NCBI GenBank assembly: GCA_964642505.1
Contig: CAZXQY010000002.1
Location: 1 to 64,000, forward strand
Length of the DNA: 64,000 nucleotides
Source: TMED69 sp964642505
GTDB taxonomy: Bacteria > Pseudomonadota > Gammaproteobacteria > Ga0077536
Direction: 5' to 3'
Shown: one piece after another, positions 36,796 through 45,660 of the stretch
How the letters are laid out: every line of letters starts with the position of its first letter
Numbering within the stretch: position 1 is the stretch's first letter
Program-made: the position numbers and the translations under genes
The notes under the pieces: generated by a model
Seen by the model: the letters and a program-made list of their open reading frames with translations, nothing else
Databases searched by the model: none
What the model was told of the DNA's origin: nothing

Positions 36796-38624
36796 GTGAA
36801 AAGATTCGTTTGCATCTCGCAAACAGCAAAAAGTTGCCCGGCACATGTGGTGTTTATCGAATGATTAACGGAGCAGGGAAGTGTATTTATGTAGGTAAGG
36901 CGAAGAATCTAAAGAAACGTGTATCTTCTTATTTCTTAAACTTGGAAGGGCATACCCGAAAAACCCAACTAATGGTCTCGTTGGTTTCATCCGTTGAGAT
37001 AACCGCGACCGAGAATGAGAATGAAGCGCTCATTCTTGAGAGCAACTTGATCAAAAACCTAAAGCCGCGCTACAACGTTTTGTTACGCGATGATAAAAGC
37101 TATCCGTTCGTCCATCTTGAAGATGGGCACGATTTTCCGAGAATCAAATTCCATAGAGGTGTTAGAGGAAAGAAAGGACAATATTTTGGTCCTTTTCCAA
37201 ATGCGTATGCTGTAAGGGAGACTTTGAATATGCTACAGAAGTTATTCAGAGTCAGACAGTGTGACGAAAGCTTTTTCAGAAACAGGAATCGTGCGTGTTT
37301 GCAATATCAAATCAAAAGGTGTAGCGGACCTTGCGTTGGTTTAGTCGAAAAATCTGACTACAAGAAGGACGTGGAGGCCGCAATTATGGTTTTAGAAGGC
37401 CGTAACAAGGAAGTTTTACATCGCTTGACCGATCAGATGGAGGGAGCCTCTTCGGAGCTCGAATTTGAAAGAGCAGCCAAGTTTAGGGACCAAATTAGGA
37501 ATCTGAGTGGGTTGCAACTTGCACAGTCCGTCGATAAAAAAAGAGGTAATACAGACGCGATAGCGATTGCCTCAAAAGCGGGGCTCTCATGTGTTCAGGT
37601 CTTTTTTGTAAGGCAAGGTAGGGTCTTGGGTAACAAGTCTTATTTCCCGGTAAACGTTGATGATATATCGGAGGAACAGGTCTTAGTGGCTTTCCTAAAA
37701 CAGTTTTATTTAGCCGGGCACAAGGATCGCGACACACCTGCGGATATCTTAGTTACCAAATTGATCCCAGATTCGACTATTCTGGAAAAAGCTATTGGTG
37801 AAACTGCAAGACGAAAGGTGAATATAAAACACTACGTAAGGGGTGACAGGCTTAGATGGTTAAAAATGGCGCAGGAAAATGCAAATCTTGCACTAGAGCA
37901 ACGTTTAGCTTCTTCTTCTGATTACGCGTTGCGTCTAACGGCCTTAAGCGAATTATTGAATAAAGGAGAGATGTTAGAGCGACTGGAATGTTTCGATATC
38001 AGCCATCTGGGAGGTGAATCTACTGTAGCTTCTTGTGTAGTGTTTGATCGAGATGGTCCGAAGACTAGCGAGTATCGGAAGTTCAATATTAAGGAAGCTA
38101 AACCAGGCGACGATTATGCGGCAATGGCGGAAGCGCTCACTCGTCGTTATCGGCGTGTCAAAACTGAAGGAGGGGTTATTCCAGATATTTTGGTGGTAGA
38201 TGGTGGAAAGGGGCAATTGAATTTCGCGCTTGATATAATCGGAGAACTGCAGATTACTGGAATGCAGGTGATAGGAATTGCTAAAGGGCGTTCTAGAAAG
38301 TCAGGTCTAGAAAAAATCCTATATTCTGACGGTGGGCAGTTCAAATATTTCAGGCCTAATTCGGATGCCTTGCGTTTGTTGCAACATATTAGGGATGAGT
38401 CTCATCGATTTGCGATCGATGCCCATCGTAAATCAAGGACTAAACAAAGGAAGAGGACTAGTTTGGAAGAAATAGAGGGTATTGGTGCTAAGCGAAGGCA
38501 GAATTTGATAAGATATTTCGGCGGGTTCCAAGGGGTAGTGCGGGCTGGAATTTCGGATTTAGAACGTGTTCCCGGGATTAGTAAAGAGCTAGCTAAAAGA
38601 ATTCATGGAGCTATTAAAGACTAG
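36792..38624 (+). CDS. uvrC: UvrC, excinuclease ABC nuclease subunit
   Basis: Makes both incisions in nucleotide excision repair. The 610-aa protein has the GIY-YIG nuclease domain (PGTCGVYRMI...CIYVGKAKNLKKRV, residues 17-47), the RNRACLQYQIKRCSGPC cysteine segment, a UVR motif (FERAAKFRDQIRNL, about residues 218-231), the RNase H-like nuclease with FDISHLGG and VVDGGKGQL, and a C-terminal double HhH. It overlaps udgB upstream and pgsA downstream. Confidence 0.97.
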   Translation: MSEKIRLHLANSKKLPGTCGVYRMINGAGKCIYVGKAKNLKKRVSSYFLNLEGHTRKTQLMVSLVSSVEITATENENEALILESNLIKNLKPRYNVLLRDDKSYPFVHLEDGHDFPRIKFHRGVRGKKGQYFGPFPNAYAVRETLNMLQKLFRVRQCDESFFRNRNRACLQYQIKRCSGPCVGLVEKSDYKKDVEAAIMVLEGRNKEVLHRLTDQMEGASSELEFERAAKFRDQIRNLSGLQLAQSVDKKRGNTDAIAIASKAGLSCVQVFFVRQGRVLGNKSYFPVNVDDISEEQVLVAFLKQFYLAGHKDRDTPADILVTKLIPDSTILEKAIGETARRKVNIKHYVRGDRLRWLKMAQENANLALEQRLASSSDYALRLTALSELLNKGEMLERLECFDISHLGGESTVASCVVFDRDGPKTSEYRKFNIKEAKPGDDYAAMAEALTRRYRRVKTEGGVIPDILVVDGGKGQLNFALDIIGELQITGMQVIGIAKGRSRKSGLEKILYSDGGQFKYFRPNSDALRLLQHIRDESHRFAIDAHRKSRTKQRKRTSLEEIEGIGAKRRQNLIRYFGGFQGVVRAGISDLERVPGISKELAKRIHGAIKD

Positions 38625-39190
38625 TGTGGACTTTGGCAAACATATTGACTTTTTCTAGAATAGCCCTTATTCCTTGCTTTTTGATTGTGTACTATTTGCC
38701 CAATCCTTATGCGCGATTTATAGCGGCTACTATTTTCGGTCTTGCTATCGCGACTGACTGGTTAGATGGTTTTGTCGCGAGGCGATTACATCAGGAATCT
38801 TTACTGGGTGCCTTTCTTGATCCTGTCGCTGATAAACTCATGGTTACCGTCGTATTGGTCGTTGTAGTGCAGAGCCAACCTCATATATGGATTGCCTTGC
38901 CGGTAGCCGTCATTATCGGGAGAGAGATAGCTGTTTCAGCTCTTCGAGAATGGATGGCTCAAGTTGGTCAGCAAAAAAAAGTGGCCGTATCTAGGTTAGG
39001 TAAATGGAAAACAGGATTCCAAATGGCTTCCCTCGTACTATTGATAATCGGGTCCACCGGTAATTTTCCTGTCGTAAACGGGCTCGGTATTATACTTCTC
39101 TATGTAGCATGTGCTTTAACGCTATGGTCGATGAGTTTGTATTTGCTAGTGGCCTTGCCGGATATACTGGATAATGAGTCAAAAAATTGA
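38624..39190 (+). CDS. pgsA: CDP-diacylglycerol-glycerol-3-phosphate 3-phosphatidyltransferase
   Basis: Makes phosphatidylglycerol phosphate at the inner membrane. The 188-aa protein carries the full CDP-alcohol phosphotransferase signature (DWLDGFVARRL...GAFLDPVADK, residues about 44-70), followed by several membrane helices. The GTG start overlaps the uvrC stop by one base. uvrC-pgsA is a classic gammaproteobacterial pair, often followed by a tRNA-Gly, as here. Confidence 0.95.
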   Translation: MWTLANILTFSRIALIPCFLIVYYLPNPYARFIAATIFGLAIATDWLDGFVARRLHQESLLGAFLDPVADKLMVTVVLVVVVQSQPHIWIALPVAVIIGREIAVSALREWMAQVGQQKKVAVSRLGKWKTGFQMASLVLLIIGSTGNFPVVNGLGIILLYVACALTLWSMSLYLLVALPDILDNESKN

Positions 39191-39195
39191 GCGGC

Positions 39196-39223
39196 TTGAC
39201 AGGACCTCTCGCCAGGCTACAAT
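39196..39223 (+). promoter_or_regulatory. Promoter of tRNA-Gly
   Basis: TTGACA at 39196-39201 and TACAAT at 39218-39223 with a 16-bp spacer, a near-consensus sigma-70 promoter lying about 50 bp before the tRNA-Gly gene. Confidence 0.75.
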
Positions 39224-39275
39224 CGAGCTCTCAAATTATGTCGATATTTTGGTGGTGCTGGCGAATGAATCGTAA

Positions 39276-39351
<76 letters not shown>

Positions 39352-39393
39352 AAAATTAGGCTTGTTTTTTGATGACAATTAGGGAAATCCAGC

Positions 39394-40821
39394 ATGTCCT
39401 TTGATGTAGGTAGAAGCCACTGGCTAAGCGAGGCGTTTAATACAGGCGGTAAACCAACCGCCTCGCCGTTGAGGTCTGATATTAGAGCGGACGTCTGTGT
39501 GATCGGTGGGGGGTTTACTGGATTGTGGTCTGCCATCAACCTCAAAAGAATCGAACCCTCTGTAGACGTCATATTGATCGAACGGGACTTATGTGGCTCC
39601 GGGGCAAGCGGTCGAAATGGAGGGTTTTTGGTATCTTGGTGGGCTAAATACCTGACTTTGAAAAAAATTTGCGGGGAAGAGGAGGCACTACGTTTAGCGA
39701 GAGCTTCAGATACTGCGATCACAGAAATACTTGAGTTCTGTCAGACCGAAAAAATAGACGTGCAGGCTCGGCGTGACGGATGGTTGTGGGCAGCTACTAA
39801 CGAAGCTCAAATCGGCGCCTGGCATGAAACCCAGAACGAGATCGAAAAAATGGGCGAAAGTCCGTTCGAAGAATGGTCACGAGACAAAGTGGCGTACAGA
39901 ACCGGTTCGGCTGTGCATCTGGCAGGTGTTTTCGACTCCAGCCCAGCTTCTTTACAACCGGCCAAGCTGGCCGTTGGGATGCGACAAAAGGCACTTGATA
40001 TGGGGGTGCGTATATTCGAACAAAGTCCTATGGAGAAAATCCGGTTCGGTCTTCCTACTATTGTAGAGACGAACGGCGGTTGTGTTATCGCTGATCGAGT
40101 TTTGTTGGCGATCAATGCATGGGGGGCTCGATTTGGCGAAATACGTAAATCTATTGCCGTTGTGTCTGGAGACATCGTCGTGACTGCGCCGATAGAGGAG
40201 CAGTTAGAAAAAATTGGTTGGACCGATGGATTGGGAATATCGGATGGGCGAGCACTTGTTAATTATTATAGAACTACCATTGACGGTCGTATTGTTTTTG
40301 GAAAAGGAGGTATGGGGGGCGAATTTTGCTACGGAGGACATATTGGGTTGCAAGTAGAAGGTTCGTCAAAAATCGCGGGCTTAGTCGCTCAATCGCTTCG
40401 CTCGACCTATCCGCCGTTGTCTAATCTCGAAATAGTTTCTAGCTGGAGGGGACCGATCGATCGTTCCCAGTCGGGGCTCCCGTTTTTTTGGCAATTGGGT
40501 CCGCACGGTAATGTGCATTATGCAGTCGGTTTTTCTGGAAATGGGGTTGGACCTAGTTATTTGGCTGGTAAGATCCTGGCGAGTTTGGCACTTGAACACT
40601 CCGATGAGTGGTCGACTTGCCCTCTTGTAAGATCTCCTGAGCGAGATTTTCCACGGGAACCTTTTCGGTATTTTGGCTCGAAGCTGTTGCGTCGTGCCCT
40701 GGTTGATGCCGATCGGGCTCAGGACGAGGACAGACCCATTCCCTGGTTTTCACGTATTATGAGCCGTTTCGCTCCCGCTGGGGTATCGCCGTTTAAAGTA
40801 AACAAGTCTTCGATCGATTAG
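39394..40821 (+). CDS. FAD-dependent amine/amino-acid oxidoreductase (DadA/PuuB-like)
   Basis: A 475-aa flavoprotein of the DAO/DadA family (D-amino acid dehydrogenase, sarcosine oxidase or gamma-glutamylputrescine oxidase type). The FAD-binding Rossmann motif VCVIGGGFTGLWSAINL is at residues 36-52 and ERDLCGSGASGRNGGF at about 64-79. The C-terminal AVGFSGNGVGPSYLAGKIL contacts FAD. It is convergent with hyuA (4-bp overlap). In context it could oxidise the amine made from hydantoin-type compounds, for example sarcosine; this is inference. Confidence 0.85.
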   Translation: MSFDVGRSHWLSEAFNTGGKPTASPLRSDIRADVCVIGGGFTGLWSAINLKRIEPSVDVILIERDLCGSGASGRNGGFLVSWWAKYLTLKKICGEEEALRLARASDTAITEILEFCQTEKIDVQARRDGWLWAATNEAQIGAWHETQNEIEKMGESPFEEWSRDKVAYRTGSAVHLAGVFDSSPASLQPAKLAVGMRQKALDMGVRIFEQSPMEKIRFGLPTIVETNGGCVIADRVLLAINAWGARFGEIRKSIAVVSGDIVVTAPIEEQLEKIGWTDGLGISDGRALVNYYRTTIDGRIVFGKGGMGGEFCYGGHIGLQVEGSSKIAGLVAQSLRSTYPPLSNLEIVSSWRGPIDRSQSGLPFFWQLGPHGNVHYAVGFSGNGVGPSYLAGKILASLALEHSDEWSTCPLVRSPERDFPREPFRYFGSKLLRRALVDADRAQDEDRPIPWFSRIMSRFAPAGVSPFKVNKSSID

Positions 40822-42884
40822 CTGTTTGTCAATGTAATTGAGAGATAGCCGCCACTAGTCTTTTTCGCGAAGTAGCCGCTTGGGACGACAATAGTGGTGT
40901 CTGCGGATACTAGTAAGGCAGGTCCGTTAATCGTGTCATTGATGTTCATATAATCCGGGTCAGCCATTTTTGCCTCTACAAAAGATCTACTTGAAATGTC
41001 GTAGAAGCGGGTGGAACCGTATACGCTATCCATAAGGTTTTCGAAATTTGATAGCTCCGTCCGATCGGCAGGATCAACTAACCCTGTTGCGACCATCCGC
41101 CACATTACCAGTTCTATGTCGCTTTCCGGTTCTGAGACGCTGTACCGATCTTGATAGCTACTATGAAATCGCCGAGCGATCTCCTGTATATCTCCCGGGT
41201 TAAGGTGAGAATTTGGGCATTTCACTTCAAGCTCGGTTACTTGTAGAGGATAACGAGCCGAACAATAAAGCTCGAATTGTCGCCTTGAAGGAGCTACCTT
41301 TAGCCTATCCAAAAAGTCGGTGCCACTCGATTCGAGTTGTTTTAGAGCTTTATTAATGTCGTAATCGGCGGAATTTCCAGCAGTGCTCGGAAGGCTCAAT
41401 ACATTTGACCATTTAAGATCAGCATTAAGGGCCCCGAGCGCACAAAGAACGGAGGTTTCTCGAGGTACGATAATTTTCGTAATGCCAAGTTCCCGAGCCA
41501 GCTCGATTGCTGCAACTCCGGTAGCTCCCCCAGCGGTTACCAAGACTAAAGTGCGGGGATCGATTCCTCTTCGAACAGTCATCTCGAGTATACCATTAAT
41601 CATGCGCTCGTTTACCACTCTTAGGATACCGAGCGCTGCATTCTCTAAATTTAGTTTCAACGGTTTTGCAACGTGTTTATTAATAGCGGAGACCGCAGCG
41701 TCCCGAGACAATTTCATACGTCCTCCTAAAAATTGCTGGGGTAGCAGATAACCCAGTGCAAGATACGCATCGGTAACCGTCGCTTGTTCGCCTCCACGGT
41801 CGTAGCAAGCTGGGCCAGGCTCTGCTCCGGCCGATTCTGGTCCGACTCTCAATAGTCCTCCACCATCGACGCGGGCAATACTACCTCCGCCAGCGCCTAA
41901 AGTTAGTATCTCTACCGCAGCTAGACCAGTCGGAAAATTGTTGATGCGACCGTCTCGAGTTGTGGTGACTTGATCGCCAATTACCGTGCTTACGTCGAAA
42001 CTAGTGCCACCCATGTCGATTAGCAGAGCGTCTTTTGCCCCTTCTTCACGGGCAAATAGTCGGGCAGCCTCTGGTCCCGTAGAAGGACCAGAAAAAAGCA
42101 TATAGACGGGACGTTTAATTATCTCATCGACTGGCTGCACCCCTCCGTCTGAAGCAACGACAAGCAGTTCGCCTTTTAAACCTTTTAGATTTAGGACTCG
42201 ATCTAATTCTTGTAAGTAGGCGGCAACAACCGGTTTAAGCATCACATTCAGAACGGTGCAAGAAGTCCGTGTGTATTCTCTTAAAACCGGTTGTACTTCT
42301 GAAGATAGGCTGGTCGCAGCACTAGGCCAGTATTCTTCTAGTACACGTGCCACTATTCCTTCGTGGGTTGCATTACGGATTGACCACAGAAGCGAAATAG
42401 CGACTGCGTCGCAGCCAAGATTTTTAAGTTGATCGCAGGCCTCAATTACGTCGTTCTCACGAAGTTTGATGACTATTTCTCCGTCAGAATTAATACGTTC
42501 GTTAAGTTCTACACAGTAGCGAGGGGCGACCAAAGGGGGACGCGGCGGCTGGCTGAAATCGAATACGTTGTTGCGGCGTCCTTCACCTCTCCATAAAGTG
42601 TATTTGGTGCCTTTTGTGCAAAGAACTCCGGTCGTAGCAACCTTCCCTTCTAGGACGGCATTGGTAGCAACTGTAGAGCCATGTACAAAAACATCTGTGT
42701 CCCCTAGCAGTTGGTCTATTGGTACTCCTATATCGTTTGCGGCCAACTCAATACAGGCGACTACGCCTGACGATAGATTATTTCGAGTTGTAGGTGATTT
42801 GAATCGTCCAATGAGATTGCCGTCTTTCGAAATTGACAGATCCGTAAATGTTCCCCCGATGTCAGTTCCGATGCGAAAAGTCAT
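40818..42884 (-). CDS. hyuA: HyuA, ATP-dependent hydantoinase/oxoprolinase subunit A
   Basis: The 688-aa protein has the hydantoinase/oxoprolinase fold with two ASKHA-type phosphate loops: RIGTDIGGTFTDLSI at residues 4-18 and LLIDMGGTSFDVSTV about residue 290. These families open imide or lactam rings (N-methylhydantoin, 5-oxoproline, carboxylated acetone) at the cost of ATP. It overlaps hyuB by one base (ATG/TGA), so the two form a complex. The exact substrate cannot be read off; acetone carboxylase is also a relative. Confidence 0.88.
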   Translation of the reverse strand: MTFRIGTDIGGTFTDLSISKDGNLIGRFKSPTTRNNLSSGVVACIELAANDIGVPIDQLLGDTDVFVHGSTVATNAVLEGKVATTGVLCTKGTKYTLWRGEGRRNNVFDFSQPPRPPLVAPRYCVELNERINSDGEIVIKLRENDVIEACDQLKNLGCDAVAISLLWSIRNATHEGIVARVLEEYWPSAATSLSSEVQPVLREYTRTSCTVLNVMLKPVVAAYLQELDRVLNLKGLKGELLVVASDGGVQPVDEIIKRPVYMLFSGPSTGPEAARLFAREEGAKDALLIDMGGTSFDVSTVIGDQVTTTRDGRINNFPTGLAAVEILTLGAGGGSIARVDGGGLLRVGPESAGAEPGPACYDRGGEQATVTDAYLALGYLLPQQFLGGRMKLSRDAAVSAINKHVAKPLKLNLENAALGILRVVNERMINGILEMTVRRGIDPRTLVLVTAGGATGVAAIELARELGITKIIVPRETSVLCALGALNADLKWSNVLSLPSTAGNSADYDINKALKQLESSGTDFLDRLKVAPSRRQFELYCSARYPLQVTELEVKCPNSHLNPGDIQEIARRFHSSYQDRYSVSEPESDIELVMWRMVATGLVDPADRTELSNFENLMDSVYGSTRFYDISSRSFVEAKMADPDYMNINDTINGPALLVSADTTIVVPSGYFAKKTSGGYLSITLTNS

Positions 42885-44731
42885 CAGGCTTCAGACCTTA
42901 GGGATTTCGTTTCATTCTCGTCAATTTCACATCCTTTTGAAGTAGTGTTTATAACGACCCCATAGCAAAGTCTTGCTTTTAGCAAACTGACAAATCCGTC
43001 TACGACATCGCTTAGCACTGCTTTAGGATCTCGGTTCTTCGGATCGCCGTGACCGCCGCCGCCTCCAGTGTCGGCGACCCAAATTTGAGAATCTAGGATA
43101 TCCGTCACTCCAAAATTCTTAAGCTCGTTTAGGATATCTCCCGATCTGAAATCCTTTACCCAATGATTGGCTACGGTACCGGGCGAGCCCTGCCCCAAAC
43201 CAAACGCGGGACAAGTATGGCCAGACCCTCCGTAGAGGATGTTCATGGTATGATTTCTAGGTTGGATACGGTGACGTACTCCTACGGCACCTCGGTGATG
43301 CCCCGCACCTCCCGAGTCCGGGATAGCGCACACTTCCCAAACATAAAGTGGACGGGCGAGTTCTACTAATTCGATTGATTCGTAACCCATATTTCCCATA
43401 ATACAAGCCCCGAACATATGGGGGATGCCGTCATGACTGCCAGTTGCGCCGCCACCGCTTGCGGCGAGGTAAAAAACGTGAGCGTAGTCTTCTCCCTTCG
43501 CACTTCGCCCTGATCCTATAAAATTTGCAGCACAATACTCGCCTATTCCGGCCATAGCTTTTTCCGGCACTATTTGAGCCCAAGCTTTCAACACAAGGTT
43601 GGTCACTTCATCACAGAGGGCTATGGTTGCCACAGAAGTACCTACGGGCCATCGGGGAATGCCCGCTAAGGAGCCTTCTCTTTGCTTGACAGTAATTCGC
43701 TTTAGAGCTCCGTCGTTATTCGGGATATCTGGATCTAATACCGGCAGTGTACCCTGTAGAGCTGAACAACGAGCCGTTGCGTAAGTCAAATTGTAACCAA
43801 AACTTTGTTGATCTGGCATTTCAGTGTAATCGAATTCGATTCGACCTTCCTCCGGTATAACTCTAAGTCTTAGTTTTAACGGAATACCGTCTGGGAAAAA
43901 CCCCTCCAAAACTTCGCCAGTCATGCTAACCTCGATATCCGCAGAAGGTAGTTTTCGAATGACTTCATCCATACGGCGTTCCCCGTAGTTAAGTGCTTCG
44001 GAAAAGCAACCTTTTACGATACCTGTCCCAAATCTTCCGCACAGACTTTTTATACGTCTTTCGGCAGTCCACAGGGATCCTAATTGGGCTAGGAAATCAC
44101 CATACCAGTGTTGCGGATATCTAATGTTATATCCCAAGAATCGAACTAAATCTTCTATTGGCTTATGATTTTTGCACACTCTAACACCCGGAAAATGCAT
44201 TGCTTCTTCATAAACATCTTTAGCTCCCGGGTCTACGCTTCCCGGCACATGGGCTCCGATGTCGATCAGGTGGCACTTGTTGGCTGCCCAAGCTACTAAT
44301 TGTCCATCATGAAAAACGGGTGCGAACATCGTCCAATCACCGACATGAGCATTACCCGCGTACGAAGCATTGTTTACAAAAACATCTCCTTCCGAGATAT
44401 CGGAACCAAAAGCTCGAATTAGGAAACGCAAAGCAGGATCCATCGTGCCTACATGAATAGGTAGGCAATCGTGCATCGATAATACTTCGGCTCGAGGACT
44501 CATGATTGTGCATGTAAAATCTTTTGCGCCATAAAGTATCGGATTGCGTGCGGTGGTAAGAATTGTTTCTGTCATCTCGCTCAAAATTCCTTCGAGTCGA
44601 GCGTAGATAACCGAGAAGACGACCGGATCGACTTTTTTCTCCCCTGTGTCCGTAGCTCCCGGAACAGGAGCTATTTCCTCATCGGTAAGCGCATCGATCA
44701 TCAATCTAGGGTCGTAGGGTGGTAGCAACAT
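42884..44731 (-). CDS. hyuB: HyuB, ATP-dependent hydantoinase/oxoprolinase subunit B
   Basis: A 615-aa HyuB-family protein and partner of the downstream hyuA. Seen are DPVVFSVIYARLEGILSEM near residue 35, SMHDCLPIHVGTMD, FVNNASYAGNAHVGDWTMFAPVF, a glycine-rich YLAASGGGATGSHDGIP and the C-terminal VADTGGGGGHGDPKNR, a conserved block of the family. AAGGAT precedes the ATG. An isochorismatase-fold gene follows upstream at 98 nt on the same strand. Confidence 0.88.
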   Translation of the reverse strand: MLLPPYDPRLMIDALTDEEIAPVPGATDTGEKKVDPVVFSVIYARLEGILSEMTETILTTARNPILYGAKDFTCTIMSPRAEVLSMHDCLPIHVGTMDPALRFLIRAFGSDISEGDVFVNNASYAGNAHVGDWTMFAPVFHDGQLVAWAANKCHLIDIGAHVPGSVDPGAKDVYEEAMHFPGVRVCKNHKPIEDLVRFLGYNIRYPQHWYGDFLAQLGSLWTAERRIKSLCGRFGTGIVKGCFSEALNYGERRMDEVIRKLPSADIEVSMTGEVLEGFFPDGIPLKLRLRVIPEEGRIEFDYTEMPDQQSFGYNLTYATARCSALQGTLPVLDPDIPNNDGALKRITVKQREGSLAGIPRWPVGTSVATIALCDEVTNLVLKAWAQIVPEKAMAGIGEYCAANFIGSGRSAKGEDYAHVFYLAASGGGATGSHDGIPHMFGACIMGNMGYESIELVELARPLYVWEVCAIPDSGGAGHHRGAVGVRHRIQPRNHTMNILYGGSGHTCPAFGLGQGSPGTVANHWVKDFRSGDILNELKNFGVTDILDSQIWVADTGGGGGHGDPKNRDPKAVLSDVVDGFVSLLKARLCYGVVINTTSKGCEIDENETKSLRSEA

Positions 44732-44829
44732 TGTTATATCCTTTTTCGCTGCAATGTCCGGTTTGAACCTCTTTTACAACCTATCTTTTTTATTATTCCA
44801 GGTGGCAGATTCAACTTTTGTTTGTCGAG

Positions 44830-45486
44830 CTAAGAATCGCACGATATTTCCATTTCCACAATAAAGTCATTCGAAGACATAACTCTGCCGTAATAGGGTA
44901 GCAATTCGGTTAAAGTTCTTTCACTGTATTCTCCTAGCATTCTGTCCACACAGTCTTCTAAAATAATTACCCCATAGTCTCGCTCGTTGGCGCTTCTTGC
45001 GGTCATTTCAATTCCAAAGTTCGTTGCGAGCCCGACAAGTACAACAATGTTTCGCTCTAAATTCCTCAGTAGCGGTTCGAATTCGCTGCAAGTAAATGGG
45101 TCCACTCGGGCATTATCGATTTCGAACTCGGGTTTCTCAGATACAGGTTTTAGCTCGTCTAAAGTTTCCGAACCCCACTGACCTCGAACAGCCATATTTT
45201 CTTCGGGCAGTTTTAACACTCGACCAGATCCTCTCACATATCCGCGTCGGCGGAGTTTCAGCTCCGGATGCCCGGGTCGAAAGGTTTCTTTGTGATAAAT
45301 GATAGGAATACTGTGAGAGCGACAAGTCTCCACTACTCGTAAGATTCGGTCTTTGGTATCCGAATGCGGAAGGCTATTTTGTGTAAAAACATAACCTTTC
45401 CCGTCTGGGTGCCAAAACTCATTTTGCAAATGAGTCAGTACAAGCACCACATCATCAATATCTATTTTCTCGAATTCAGATTCCAT
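44830..45486 (-). CDS. Isochorismatase-fold protein lacking the catalytic triad
   Basis: A 218-aa protein of the isochorismatase-like hydrolase family (nicotinamidase, N-carbamoylsarcosine amidase). The fold is clear: LTHLQNEFW, IPIIYHKETF, GSETLDEL and GLATNFGIEMTARSANERDY. All three catalytic positions are changed. The Asp of VIDMQ is Thr18, the Lys preceding F131 by six residues is Asn125, and the Cys of TNVCVxxTAR is Gly158. It therefore probably does not hydrolyse amides in the usual way. Same strand as hyuBA. Confidence 0.82.
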   Translation of the reverse strand: MESEFEKIDIDDVVLVLTHLQNEFWHPDGKGYVFTQNSLPHSDTKDRILRVVETCRSHSIPIIYHKETFRPGHPELKLRRRGYVRGSGRVLKLPEENMAVRGQWGSETLDELKPVSEKPEFEIDNARVDPFTCSEFEPLLRNLERNIVVLVGLATNFGIEMTARSANERDYGVIILEDCVDRMLGEYSERTLTELLPYYGRVMSSNDFIVEMEISCDS

Positions 45487-45660
45487 TAACGTAGCCTTTC
45501 AGTTGTTAATAATTTTAGTGAGTCTATGGTATTCCGCTATGCGGATCGATAGATTAGCACGTCGATAGATATAACCAATGAGACAGAAAAATGACGAATC
45601 GGTTTCGATAATTTCTTGCAATATTCGCCATAATCTTATGAAACACTTCGATAAAGGGAT

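Noticed and set aside
44830..45486. Reading this gene as a nicotinamidase supplying the NAMPT route
   Set aside because: All three catalytic residues are missing, so it cannot be called an active amidase.
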